A DNA stretch of 64,000 nucleotides from WHSW01 sp963777775 (GTDB taxonomy: Bacteria; Actinomycetota; Thermoleophilia; Solirubrobacterales; 70-9): the NCBI GenBank assembly GCA_963777775.1, contig CAVZRL010000009.1, forward strand, positions 1 to 64,000, in the 5' to 3' direction. How positions within the stretch are numbered: position 1 is the first letter of the stretch; the number at the start of each line of letters is the position of its first letter. The translations under genes and the position numbers were made by a program. Of this stretch, positions 1-8,675 are shown in pieces. The notes below the pieces were generated by a model. It was not told the origin of the DNA and searched no databases. It saw only the letters and a list, made by a program, of their open reading frames with translations.

Positions 1-912
1 AGTTCTGGCAAGACGATGCTCGCCGTCGAGCAGGCCAAGCGACGTGCCGCCCAGGACGAGCGAGGTCCTCTTCGTCTGCTTCAACCGCGCGCTGGCGAGC
101 ACCTTGCTGACAGGGAGTCGAAGTCGGGCGTCGACTTCTGTCACTTCCACGCGCTCTGCGCCCGGCTTGCCGAGAATCGCGAAGGTCGAGCTCCCGACCT
201 ACCCGCAGGGGGAGGCCGCCGCAGCGATTACTGGGACGACGGAGCTTCCCGAGGCGCTGGTCGACGCCATCGAGCGAGCTTGGGCCGCAATACGACGCGC
301 TCATCGTCGACGAGGCCCAGGACCTCCACAACGACTGGCTGACGGCGCTCACCTACACGCTCGCGGATCCGGACGACGGCCAGATCTGGCTCTTCATGGA
401 CGACAACCAGAAGGTCTACGGCAGCAGCTCGATGTGCCCGACGAGTTCCGCCCCTTCGACCTCACCGGGAACTGCCGCAACACGCAGGCGATCCACCGCG
501 AGGTCATCAAGAAGTACAAGGGCGAGGTCGTGCCCGAGATCCTCGGCCCTGAGGGACGCGAGCCGCGAGCTGATCCACGCCGACGACCAGCCGGCAGCGG
601 TCGCCGAGGTGCTCGAGCACCTCTGCGGCAAGGAGGAGATCCCGCCCCAGGACGTCGTCGTGCTCTCCTCGCACGGGTTCGAGAACTCCGAGGTCGCGCA
701 GTCGATGCCGGGGCGGTTCACGTTCGTCAAGGAGCCGCGAGCCGGTCGGGCCCTTCATCCGCTTCTCCTCGATCCGTGGCTTCAAGGGGCTCGAGTCGCC
801 GGTCGTGATCCTGTGCGAGCTGGAGGACCTCGACGACGAGACGATCGACCAGCAGATCTACGTCGGGATGTCGCGGGCGAAGAACCACTGCGTGGTCGTT
901 GCTCCCGCCTAG
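1..912 (+). pseudogene. SF1 helicase (UvrD/NERD type), C-terminal part, frameshifted
   Basis: The reading opens inside a gene whose 5' end lies outside the window. Superfamily 1 helicase landmarks occur in order but in different frames: a Walker A remnant SSGKTMLA at the first bases, LIVDEAQDLHNDW near 300, NCRNTQAIHREV near 470, SSIRGFKGLESPVVILCE near 760 and YVGMSRAKNHCVVV near 860. This is the order of motifs I, II, IV-V and VI in UvrD-like and NERD-domain helicases. At least five frame changes (about 50, 285, 425, 550 and 740) separate well preserved blocks. Such proteins unwind DNA or RNA with ATP and are common in defence loci. The stop overlaps the start of the following GIY-YIG gene, so the two were probably co-translated. 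The family is fairly sure; whether the gene is dead or mis-sequenced is open. Confidence 0.75.
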
Positions 913-1314
913 TGCCTACCGTCTACGTGATCGAACTAGATGAAGGGGCTGGCGAGCGACGAGATCCGCGGGTCCCCTCGGGTTTACGTCGATCGAGCAA
1001 CCGAGATCCGGAAACGAGATTTAACAGCACCTTCGCGGCTATAAGCATGCGCGGCTCGTCGAAGAGGTTCGGCATTCACCTGCGGTACGACTTGTTCGAC
1101 GATCTCGACTTTTACGATCGATCGGACGCGGGAGTAGAAGCCGAGAAGAATCGTGCTCGAGAACTGGCACGCTGCGGCTTTGTTGCCCACTGCAACGGGG
1201 TCACCCACGGACTCAACAGCACGCCATGGACGGAGTGGGGAAGCCGTCGGATCGGCCGAGTCGTGGAGCATCTCGACGCGGCAATTCATGAGCTCGACAC
1301 CTGTGTGTTCCTGA
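912..1314 (+). pseudogene. GIY-YIG-type nuclease remnant
   Basis: Starts with a GTG whose first base is the last base of the helicase stop (TAGTG). The N-terminus reads VPTVYVIELDEGAGERRDPR. After one or two single-base slips around 985-1045 it continues as VYVGSSNRDPETRF and then QHLRGYKHARLV. VYV...YVG with a following Arg and His is the GIY-YIG endonuclease core. The next block, RFGIHLRYDLFDDLDF then ARELARCGFVAHCNG, returns to the original frame and resembles the tail of small GIY-YIG proteins annotated from actinobacteria. Beyond about 1250 the true end is unclear; the original frame stays open to 1529. Pairing with a helicase suggests a restriction or repair module. Function is inferred from fold motifs only. 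Confidence 0.6.
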
Positions 1315-1930
1315 CCCTTAACACCGAAGGTCTGTGCCCACCTTCTTATATGGGCATCGAGCAATGTGGATTTACGAGTACATCGATCCAGCCGATCCAC
1401 CCCCAGCTTAGGTCGCTTCGCCCATGTCAAGCACGATGTCTTGGTCAGGCGCAGCGAGGCGATTCTCTAGGACTGCGGGTTTCCCGCACCCCCAACCCGT
1501 GTCAGCTCCGGATGACGAGTAGTGACTAGACTTTGGCCTCAAGTCTCCGCCGCCGATTTGCAGACGCTGGTCGCCTAGGGCCACGGCGGCTACCGGTTAT
1601 CGATCACGCTTCCCTTCAACCATCCGGCGCCGAGCGGGCCGGTCGCCTCGAGTCTGGCGGCGTACCGGACGGGTGCGAGCTGGCACACCGGTAAGCGACC
1701 GCGATGCGTCGGATGGAATGGGCGCATCGACGACCGGCTCGCTGGGAGAAGAAATCGACGCCGCGGTTCAGCATGATCCTGAACCCGCGAGATGCCCCGA
1801 TGTCGCCGATGACCCGACGGAGCCCAGCCATCCGACGACCGCAGCCCAAGCGAACGCGGGTGACGCGCTCCGTCTGGCCTGGTACCGCGCGGTACCACGG
1901 AGCGGGATGTCTACCGGCATCTGGAACGAA
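1315..1930. other. no convincing gene
   Basis: Open frames exist on both strands but none shows a recognisable motif, consistent codon bias or credible start. The composition is lower in GC than the core region. It looks like decayed accessory DNA left of the first att-like site. Confidence 0.5.
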
Positions 1931-1934
1931 AAAA

Positions 1935-1950
1935 CCCCGCCTGAGCGGGG
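1935..1950 (-). terminator. terminator behind the tRNA-Met fragment, site 1
   Basis: CCCCGC and GCGGGG form a 6-bp stem around a 4-nt loop. On the minus strand the stem is followed by six T residues (plus strand 1929-1934). It lies 10 nt past the 3' end of a minus-strand tRNA-like fragment, as a tRNA terminator would. Equivalent hairpins lie beside the other two fragments. Confidence 0.75.
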
Positions 1951-1960
1951 CTTTCCCTGC

Positions 1961-2003
1961 AGTGCGGGGGTCGGATTTGATTCCACGACCTCAGGGTTAT
2001 GAG
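1961..2003 (-). repeat. att-like site 1: degenerate tRNA-Met 3' end
   Basis: On the minus strand this carries a CAT anticodon region and a T-arm resembling the better preserved copy at 8676-8726, with several substitutions in the T-loop and acceptor. The 5' half is absent. An ATTGATGCC motif occurs only on its right side, so I read it as the left outer boundary of a pair of tandemly integrated elements. Confidence 0.6.
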
Positions 2004-2036
2004 AATCGATCCTGCGAGTGGCGCTGCCGCGCGATG

Positions 2037-2096
2037 CCGCATTCCTATGCGGTTTCAGTTTCCCCAGTTGCTCCCACGTGCGCCCGAATTGATGCC
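2037..2096. repeat. left end of element A: hairpin plus ATTGATGCC motif
   Basis: CCGCAT-TCCT-ATGCGG (2037-2052) is a perfect 6-bp hairpin. It is followed by GTTGCTC and then ATTGATGCC at 2088-2096. The same order occurs at 7171-7242 to the right of the second att-like site. Shared sequence at equal positions beside two att-like cores suggests element ends, perhaps integrase arm-binding sites. Confidence 0.5.
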
Positions 2097-2220
2097 CGCG
2101 GTTATGCTTCGGTGATGACGGCCTCAGTCATGTCGAACCCAGTGGGCGATGGTTCTTCAAACGGCTTTGACAGCCGGGCGTTTGGCCATCCGGCTGATCA
2201 CCGTCTGGGATCGCGTGCGG

Positions 2221-2690
2221 TCAGTGAGACCAGAACCCGTCCTGCTCGCTGGCCGCGCGGCAGAACTCGGCAAACCCGCTAAGCAGCTCTCGGATCTCGG
2301 CGTCCCACTGGTCCTCGGGGATGCCGTAGTCGTCGAGAATCGCGAGCACCTACGGTGGCGCGCCGGCGGTCGGATCGTCGGCCCGGATCCGGTCGATCCC
2401 CTCGGCGGTCAGCGTCGTCTCTCGGGGGGCGATCAGCCGCCTCTCGCACCCCTGGAGTTTCGCAGCGGACCCTGCCGGGATCGGGCGACTCAAACCCGAA
2501 GTACGCTCGCGCGGTTTCCGACACGTCCCCCTCGAGCGGCCAGTGGCTCTGGCCGTCCTCGTCCTCCTCCTCGAGGGCACGGACGACGTCGGCGGGGGGC
2601 TTCTGCAGCCACGCCGCGTGGTCGAGGAGCTCCGCGTGGTCTAGGAGCCCGCATAGCACGCTCGACCATCCTCGGCTCAAGCGGTGATGC
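2221..2690 (-). pseudogene. unrecognised gene, frameshifted
   Basis: Three overlapping minus-strand frames give plausible protein in succession: AAWLQKPPADVVRALEEEDE, then RRLIAPRETTLTAEGIDRI, then LAILDDYGIPEDQWDAEI, ending in a TGA at 2221. The rich acidic/charged composition and absence of stops in the chosen pieces suggest one coding sequence of about 150 codons with two slips. I do not recognise the family. It is the first gene inside element A and is divergent from the DUF262 gene. Confidence 0.4.
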
Positions 2691-2970
2691 GCATCGCCGC
2701 GTGAGTCCGTTCGCGTCGTCACGCTCCTCACCCAGACAGAAGATAGGCCGCAGTAGCGGGCCTTTCATTGAGTAGCGGGGGCCCGATTCGTCTCTCGCTA
2801 CCACCCGCGGATCGTCGAGCGTACGCGCCTACCGGCCTGATCGGGCGTCCCCGGTCGCCCTCGGGCAGGCGGCCGAATCCTGGAGGACATCGTCGAGAGC
2901 TCAGGGGCACTGGAGGCTCGGGACGTCAACAACCCGCCTCGCCCCAACAGTCTGGATATGGTCTTGGCGC

Positions 2971-4747
2971 GTGCCGAACTACAGCGACGAGACGATCGCC
3001 GAAGCGCTCGACGGCATCCAGCGGCGTCGATACGTCCTCCCCGCGATCCAGCGCGAGTTCGTCTGGGGAACGGACCGGATCTGCGCGCTCTTCGACTCGC
3101 TCATGCGCGACTACCCAATCAGCTCGCTGCTGTATTGGAGCGTCGGCAAGGAGAACGCCGATGAGTACCGCTGGTACGACTTCGTCCTCAATTACCACGA
3201 GCTCGACAGTCCCGGGTGCCCGCCTCACGAGAATCTGCCCGCCTGAGGACCGTATCGCCGTCCTCGACGGGCAGCAGCGCCTTACGGCACTGAACGTCGG
3301 GCTGCGCGGAAGCCACGCCGCTCGGTCGAAGTACCGACCTGTCGGCCGCCCGCAGAGCTACCCGAAGAAGCATCTGTACCTGGATATCAGCGCCGAGCCT
3401 CGGCTCTCCGAGGACCGCTACGAGGATCAGGTTTACCGCTTCGAGTTCCTTGAGCCTGACCGCGCGGAGGAGGAGAACGCTAACGGCAACGGTACCCACT
3501 GGTTCCGCGCCTCTGACGTGCTGACGTTCCCACGGGACGCAGACGCTGGGATGGCGATCAACAGCTACCTCCGAGAGCATGGACTGGCAGATCATCCCCA
3601 CGCGTTCAACACGCTGTTCAAGCTCTGGAGCGCGGTCTTCCAACAGCGCCACCTGAGTCACTTCACCGAGACGGGTCAAGACCTCGACCGAGTTCTGGAC
3701 ATCTTCATCCGCGTGAACAGCCAGGGTCAGCCGCTCTCGAAGTCCGACCTCCTGATGAGCATCGCGACGGCCCAATGGCAGGAACGCGACGCTCGCGAAG
3801 AGATCCCCGGGACGCTTCGTCACATCAACGCCGTCCACCCAGGCTTCGGCTTTAGCCGCGATCACGTTCTCAAGGCCGGGCTGGTGATGGCAGGTATCTC
3901 CGACGTCGGCTTCCGCGCGGACACTTTCAACCGTGAGAACATGCGCAAACTCGAAGACGCCTGGGACACGATCTCCCAGCGCCTATATCTGGCAGTCGAG
4001 CTCCTTGCTTCGTTTGGGCTCTCTCGCGACAACATCGACGCAGGGATGGTCCTGATCCCGGTCGCGTACTACGCTTCACCGTCGAGATCTGGACGACCGT
4101 TACCTGGCTTCGACCGGGACCGCAGAAGATCGCCAGCGCGTCCGCGATTGGACGATCCGCGCGCTCCTCATGCCGGGCGTCTTCGGGTCTGGTCTCGACA
4201 CCTTGCTCGCCCGGCTACGCCGCGTTATCGACGACAGCGGCGCCGACGGCTTCCCATCCGACGCGATCGAGGACGCCATGGCGGCTACCGGAAAGTCTCT
4301 GCGGTTTGATCCGCAGACGGTGGACGAGCTAGCCAACTCAGCGTACGGGCAACCCGACACGTTCGCGCTGCTCTCGATCGTGTACGGCCACGTCGATCCT
4401 GGCAAGACCTTCCACATCGATCACATCTTTCCGCGCGACAGAGTTCGTCGCGACCGGCTCCGCGAGGCTGGCTATACGGAGGACCAGATCGAGTGGATCA
4501 TTCGGCACGCTCGCGACGGCCTCGCCAATCTCCAGCTCCTCCCGGGTGGAGAGAACATCGGCAAGAGCGAGACGACTTCCGCTGGAGTGGGCGCGCGAGA
4601 AGTATCGTGATCCGCAGGCGCTCGGCGGCTACCTCGAGCAGAACGACATGGCCGATCTCCCCGGAAGGGTTGGACGGGTTTCTCGACTTCTACGACAACC
4701 GGCGGGAGCGGCTGCGCCAGCGGCTTGTTGCCGTTCTTGGCTCGTGA
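2971..4747 (+). pseudogene. DUF262/DUF1524 (GmrSD-like) nuclease, frameshifted
   Basis: GTG start, with a TATGGT -10-like hexamer 8 nt upstream. The N-terminal DUF262 (ParB-like) part reads YVLPAIQREFVWGTDRI, and DGQQRLTAL lies near 3266. The middle is helical. The C-terminal DUF1524/HNH part carries HIDHIFPRD near 4412 and NLQLLPGGENIGKS near 4530. This architecture belongs to the GmrSD/BrxU-like family of NTP-dependent enzymes that cut modified DNA. At least four frame changes (about 3215, 4080, 4590 and 4660) interrupt an otherwise full-length protein of about 590 residues, while the nucleotide-binding and HNH motifs stay intact. This is either a recent pseudogene or a poorly sequenced functional one. 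Its place beside other broken defence-like genes supports a phage-defence role. Confidence 0.75.
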
Positions 4748-4900
4748 ACCGGGTCACTGGTCGAAGCCGAGGGGCAGTCCTAGTTCCCTCCGGAGAGGCG
4801 CTCATCGCGGCCGCAAACCCGTTAGGGATTCGGTATCGGAGCACTCTGGTTCTGCTTCCGGCGCTCCCTCAGACAAGTCGGCAAGGGTAGGGTTCCCCAT

Positions 4901-5547
4901 GTGCTCGGCCGCAAGTGTGCTGACGGGACGGGCCGCCCGCTTCGAGCTCACCAACGTCGCCTGTTTCGAGGGCCATTGGGAGACAGACATGCGCGCCGAC
5001 AATCCGTTCTGCCGGTCCTGGAGCTTCTCGAGCAATATCCGCTTCATCTGCTTCTTCCACCGCCCGATCGCAACCAAAGACCAGTTCCTTCGCGACTTCG
5101 GGCATGGGCCAGGGCAAGGCGCTACCACGACTACGAGGTTGCGTTCGTTGCCACGCATGGTGACCCAAGGTGCTCAAGTTTACGATTCGCCCTTGCCGCT
5201 CGACCAGCTCGCGGATGCCCTTGAGGGCGCAGCTCGCCGCGGGTCGGATCGTCTACTTCGGGCTGCTCGACCGCGACCGATCAACTCAACGTCCGGACGC
5301 GGCGGTTCAAGGCAGCGTCGAAGCGCTTCCGTCACAGGACCAGGCTCGCGCCGTCTGTGGTTATGTCCGCGACGTCGACTTCAGCGTGGCCGCCGCGTTC
5401 GAAATCCTCCTGTTCGACCGGCTTGCACATGCCACCACTACCGCCAACGCGCGCGAGCCTTCACCCGCCTGCATCACGAGTACCGCGTATTGTGGAGAAC
5501 AGCTCGGCTTCGCTGTCGACCCAGCCCCCAACACGGCACGCCGCTGA
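4901..5547 (+). pseudogene. DUF6642-like (caspase-fold-like) protein, frameshifted
   Basis: Blocks from several frames line up as one protein of about 210 residues: CFEGHWETD, VLPVLELLEQYP, FHRPIATKDQFLRDFG, HDYEVAFVATHGDP, PLPLDQLADALEG, AAGRIVYFG followed in the next frame by a Cys-Ser, ARAVCGYVRDVDF, AAAFEILLFDRLAH and LGFAVDPAPN. The order His-Gly, then FG-x-Cys-Ser, then CGY-x-x-DVD matches my memory of the DUF6642 family, whose His/Cys pair is caspase-like. Around five slips break it. Some relatives sit in defence or stress loci; that role is inference here. It lies between the DUF262 gene and a TPR gene on the same strand. Confidence 0.5.
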
Positions 5548-5756
5548 CGCAGCCCGATTCGTTTCCCGCTACCACCGAGCCAATTCCGCCGTCCAGCGAG
5601 TGCGCCTAGCCGTCGATTCCGCCCGCTGGCGCGTGGACCTGTGACCCGGGAGGGCAGGAATTTGCGCGCGAGCCCCTGGCTGCGAGCGATACCCTCGCTT
5701 ACGTGAGCCGACGGATGGCCTACGAGCGCTTGATAGGATTGCCATAGCGCATCAGA
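5548..5756. other. gap without recognisable gene
   Basis: About 200 bp between the DUF6642-like remnant and the next broken reading frame. Nothing recognisable was seen on either strand. Confidence 0.4.
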
Positions 5757-6186
5757 TGCAAGAACGACCCCGACACACGCCTACGACGATCCCGGAAACC
5801 GAGCTTCCCGATTAGTCACTTGACCCGAGCGACCCACGACGTCTCAAGCTTCGAGGTTCGTTCGCCAACCGCCGAGAGAAGCTCGGCTGCTCATTGAACG
5901 CGAAGACAGCGAGGCTCTCATGGCCAGGAGACGCTCGCCGGGCCGAGTGACGCTGATCTCCTCTCCTCGACGGCAAGCTGGATGCCTACCTAAGGCTAGC
6001 TGCACCGCAGGCTTGGAGAGTTCATCGAGGTCTTTGCTGGACAGTGCTCCAGCCGTGCGACTTCGAACGCGGCGGGAAGACCTTGAGCGAGCGGCTAGAG
6101 AAGCGGACAGCGCCGCAAACAAGATGCCGGCGAAGGCCGCCTTCGCTCATTTCAAGAACGATGGAATGATCGGCCAACAACGATGA
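5757..6186 (+). pseudogene. unrecognised gene upstream of the TPR gene
   Basis: ATG at 5757 opens MQERPRHTPTTIPETELP. Later pieces in shifted frames include LDGKLDAYLRLAAPQA and KMPAKAAFAHFKNDGMIG. The last frame ends in a TGA that overlaps the ATG of the next gene by four bases, so the two were translationally coupled. I do not recognise the family. It may be an upstream partner of the TPR protein. Confidence 0.35.
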
Positions 6187-6770
6187 ATCGAGATCCCAAT
6201 CGAGTGGATCAGGAGCTGCTCGCCGAGGAGGCCGCCGCGGCAGACGCGCACACCGATAGCCGGGCGGCGATACGGCTCTCACAGCTTCACCAACAGCGAG
6301 GCTGAGTTCCGTGAAAGCAGAAGCCTTCGCACAGCGCGCCGCTGACCTCGATACGCACGAGTCGACGCGGGTCCGCTACGCGGCGGCTCTGAGACGAATT
6401 TCTCGCTCGTGGACGAGACTCGCGATGTATATGCCCAAGTTCTGAACGCCAACCCAGAGAACTTCAAGGCGTGGACGGGATTGGCGGCGGCCCTGGCGGA
6501 TGCCGTGACTTGGAGGGCGCCTGGATCGCGATCGACAACGTGCTGGTTGCGCATCCCAAGGATGCCTGCGTCGTCGACCCGCCGCCGGGCGGATTGCACG
6601 CGAGCGGGGTAGACATGCGCCAGTCAGAAGACTTCTTTGCTAGGGCCGCAAAGCATGGCGCCGAGCCGATTTCCTCGAGCAGGGAACTCCGCAAGCTGGC
6701 CAACGAGCACAGAGCACGCGGGAACGACGCAGAGGCGAAACGAATCGAGGGGCAGCTCTCCTCGCCGTAA
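6183..6770 (+). pseudogene. tetratricopeptide-repeat protein, frameshifted
   Basis: ATG overlaps the previous stop. Pieces are MNRDPNRVDQELLAEEAAAA, AEAFAQRAADLDTHESTRVR, YAQVLNANPENFKAWTGLA, AWIAIDNVLVAHPKDACVV and a charged C-terminus ending at 6770. Repeating helix pairs with A-x4-L and N-P-x-N/D-F-K-A-W turns are TPR signatures, giving about three to four repeats in 190 residues. TPR modules scaffold protein complexes. Two or three slips (about 6300, 6400 and 6510) break the frame. It is the last plus-strand gene of element A. Confidence 0.55.
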
Positions 6771-6787
6771 GGCAGGACGACCCCATA

Positions 6788-6862
6788 TCAGCGGCGAGCC
6801 GACGGCGTCTCCATCACGCCGTCGAGGGATGTGAACTCCGTCACGACGATCCGTGCTGCCAT
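6788..6862 (-). pseudogene. N-terminal fragment of a RibD-C/DHFR-family reductase
   Basis: A 24-codon frame begins MAARIVVTEFTSLDGVMETP after a clear AAGGAG ribosome site. RIVVTEFxSLDGVME is the typical first strand of the dihydrofolate-reductase-like RibD C-terminal family. It stops after about 24 residues, next to the 3' end of the TPR gene. It appears to be a gene cut off by insertion or deletion, not a functional peptide. Confidence 0.55.
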
Positions 6863-6999
6863 CTGTTCGGTCTCCTTCGCCTTTCACTCGATCGTCAGCG
6901 ATTTGGACTGGGGCGCCTCGAGGCAACTAATCGCCCATGCGGCTTCTCGCCGGCCAACTGCGCCGCTCCGCGAGATGGTGACGCTTGTGAAGCCCAGCA

Positions 7000-7021
7000 A
7001 ATTGATGCCCAATTGATGCCC
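7000..7021. repeat. two tandem AATTGATGCCC motifs left of att-like site 2
   Basis: AATTGATGCCC occurs twice head to tail with no spacer. The same core motif lies left of site 3 and right of sites 1 and 2. Short direct repeats on either side of an att core are what arm-type binding sites of a tyrosine recombinase look like. That role is inferred. Confidence 0.5.
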
Positions 7022-7053
7022 GGCCGGCCCGTTCGACGTGGCGGCATAGAAAA

Positions 7054-7069
7054 CCCCGCCATAGCGGGG
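7054..7069 (-). terminator. terminator behind the tRNA-Met fragment, site 2
   Basis: CCCCGC-CATA-GCGGGG stem-loop. On the minus strand it is followed by TTTTCT. It matches the hairpins at 1935 and 8652 in position and sense, though 23 nt separate it from the tRNA fragment here. Confidence 0.65.
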
Positions 7070-7092
7070 CCTCATAGGCGGGGGCCCCCTTG

Positions 7093-7124
7093 GAGTAGCC
7101 GGGGTGGGATCCGAACCCATCATC
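7093..7124 (-). repeat. att-like site 2: short tRNA 3' end between two elements
   Basis: Only the acceptor 3' strand and T-arm remain (GGGTGGGATCCGAACCCAT on the plus strand). ATTGATGCC motifs occur on both sides (7000-7021 and 7222-7242), as expected for the junction of two tandem elements or for an attP-like site. Confidence 0.55.
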
Positions 7125-7170
7125 CTTCCTCGCGACGGACGGCATCCCGCCCGTAGTGCCGGGCGCGACG

Positions 7171-7242
7171 CCGTATTCCTATGCGGTTTCCCTGCTCGCC
7201 GTTGCTCTCACTTGCGCTTAGATTGATGCCCCAATTGATGCC
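7171..7242. repeat. left end of element B: hairpin plus two ATTGATGCC motifs
   Basis: CCGTAT-TCCT-ATGCGG (7171-7186) and GTTGCTCTCA are followed by ATTGATGCC at 7222-7230 and 7234-7242. The order copies 2037-2096 beside site 1. This marks the same end of a second, related element. Confidence 0.5.
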
Positions 7243-7614
7243 GGTCGTTCCTGACGTCCTGAGCCAGGTCAGCCCCCCATTGGGGTGATGAAGTGCCGAG
7301 TCCTCAGCCCGAAGTCACCCTCGGAGCCGGCATGGCCCGGTGGCCGCGCCTAGTAGCGGATTTGTCCGGTCCTGCTCCACGTTAAAGGTGACCACGGTGC
7401 CGACGGTCACGCTAGCCGTGACGCCCTAGCGAGCTCAAGAGGTGCCGCAGCGCCCGCAAGCGTCGGCGTACGCCGATGACCTGAACCCGCCAACCTGGTC
7501 CCCGAGCAGGCAAGCTGCAGGTCGAGCTGGCACGGGTTCGACAGCACTTCCGCTCCCGCCCGGCTTAGCCGTTCTCTAGCGCCTTGACGAGCGCCGCGTT
7601 CTCATTGTCAGCCA
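7243..7614. other. no convincing gene
   Basis: About 370 bp between the left end of element B and the antitoxin remnant. No frame on either strand has a recognisable motif. No integrase or excisionase could be seen. Confidence 0.45.
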
Positions 7615-7950
7615 CTAAGCACCGACCTCCCGCCGCTCGTTCTGCAGCAGAGCAAGCGGAACGACGCGATCCTCAAACACGACGTCGATTTCTTAAAGCC
7701 TGCCGCCCAATGCTCCAACGTAGCCGGCGAGCGAGCTCAGATAGAGGTTGTCGCTGTGTTCGAGCTGCGACACATTTGCTTGCGAGACCAGCACTAGCTT
7801 GGCGAGATCCTTCTGGGTTTTATCGAGGCTCTCCCTCAGCTCCGCAAGTCGCATCGCATCGAGGACCGCCCGCTTGTAGTTCTCAACTCGCTTCGCACGC
7901 TCAGGATCGGCAGGCGCACGTCCGTCTGCAGCTCCTTGAAATTCTTGGCC
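7615..7950 (-). pseudogene. HigA-type antitoxin (XRE helix-turn-helix), frameshifted
   Basis: ATG at 7950 opens MAKNFKELQTDVRLP. After a slip near 7905 it continues RVENYKRAVLDAMRLAELRE, then KTQKDLAKLVLVSQANVSQL, a Cro/C1-type helix-turn-helix, then a dimer segment SSLAGYVGALGGRL. After another slip it ends VVPLALLQNERREVGA. This is the usual layout of HigA antitoxins that follow a Gp49/DUF891 toxin. It would bind the toxin and repress the shared promoter. Start and toxin stop are one base apart, as in an operon. Confidence 0.6.
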
Positions 7951-7951
7951 A

Positions 7952-8311
7952 TTTCAGACCAGCCTCTTTCTCCCGCTTTGGCAGTTCCCGAACGCGTGCG
8001 TTGTACAGATCATCGGCAATTGGGATCACTTGCTCGTACCAGCTTTCCCATCGGTTCCGCTTATCGCCGCCGATCAACAGAATTGCGGTTCTCCGTGGGT
8101 CGAATGCGAAAAGGATCCGCACCGTCCCTGGTCGTAGCTCTTTCAGTGTCCGGGTGACGTGAGCCCTTCACGGATCATCCGCAGGCCTGCCGGCGGCGGG
8201 GCCCCTCTCCGCGAGGATTTCGACGAGCGCCGTGATGCGGTCTTGGTCATCCTCGGTCAGCTGGCTCCACCAGACCCCAAACTCGTCGCTAAACTCGACT
8301 TCCCAACTCAC
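7952..8311 (-). pseudogene. HigB/Gp49-type toxin (RelE superfamily), frameshifted
   Basis: GTG at 8311 starts VSWEVEFSDEFGVWWSQL, then DRITALVEILAERGP. After a slip near 8180 it continues LRPGTVRILFAFDPRRTAIL, then LLIGGDKRNRWESWYEQ and IPIADDLYNARVREL. These are hallmarks of phage-derived Gp49-like (DUF891) HigB toxins, ribosome-dependent mRNA nucleases of about 115 residues. The span from GTG to the TGA at 7952 is a multiple of three, so the slips compensate. The toxin precedes the antitoxin, as in higBA. Confidence 0.65.
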
Positions 8312-8317
8312 ATAGGG

Positions 8318-8348
8318 AGTATAAGCTTCCAAGCTCGTAAAAAGTCAA
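8318..8348 (-). promoter_or_regulatory. promoter of the higBA-like pair
   Basis: TTGACT (-35, 8343-8348) and TATACT (-10, 8318-8323) are separated by 19 nt, and the GTG start lies 6 nt past the -10. Transcription would begin at or next to the start codon, giving a leaderless mRNA. The 19-nt spacer is longer than optimal. Confidence 0.55.
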
Positions 8349-8595
8349 GGCTGTGCGAGCGGGAATAGCGTGTTGCCACTTTGCGCCTGAAACCCCCTTG
8401 ACAAGTTGAGCTAGGGCCTGAGCTCGAACTCCTTGTTCGGCTCGGGGTTCCCGCCGCGTGGGGTGATAAGTCGGCTACCTGGCTCCCGAGATCCAGTCTG
8501 ATGAGCGCGCCGGCGGCGCGGTTGACCCGCCGGATCCCGGGTTCCTCCCAGAGACCCCGGGAGCGACTCCCAACCCGGCTGCAGGTCATCCCCAA
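8349..8595. other. no convincing gene
   Basis: Between the toxin promoter and the right end of element B. A minus-strand frame near 8410-8470 reads PRGGNPEPNKEFELRP before a stop and could be the tail of a lost gene. Nothing else stands out. Confidence 0.35.
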
Positions 8596-8615
8596 ATCGA
8601 TGCCCGATTGATGCC
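8596..8615. repeat. ATCGATGCC and ATTGATGCC left of att-like site 3
   Basis: Two spaced copies of the motif, one with a T-to-C change, lie about 60 bp left of the third tRNA fragment. The spacing matches that left of site 2. No copy occurs to the right, so this would be the right outer boundary. Confidence 0.45.
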
Positions 8616-8651
8616 CGCCGGGTCCATCAGCCCGTCCCCAAACAGAAGAAA

Positions 8652-8669
8652 AGCCCGCCTTAGCGGGCT
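8652..8669 (-). terminator. terminator behind the tRNA-Met fragment, site 3
   Basis: AGCCCGC-CTTA-GCGGGCT is a 7-bp stem with T-rich sequence on both sides, so it could act in both directions. It lies 8 nt past the tRNA 3' end on the minus strand and could also end ilvG read-through. Confidence 0.75.
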
Positions 8670-8675
8670 TTCTTC

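Noticed and set aside
2088..8615. Repeated ATTGATGCC motifs considered as a CRISPR or iteron array
   Set aside because: Too short, irregularly spaced and clustered only beside tRNA fragments; no spacers and no replication gene. Arm-type recombination sites fit better.
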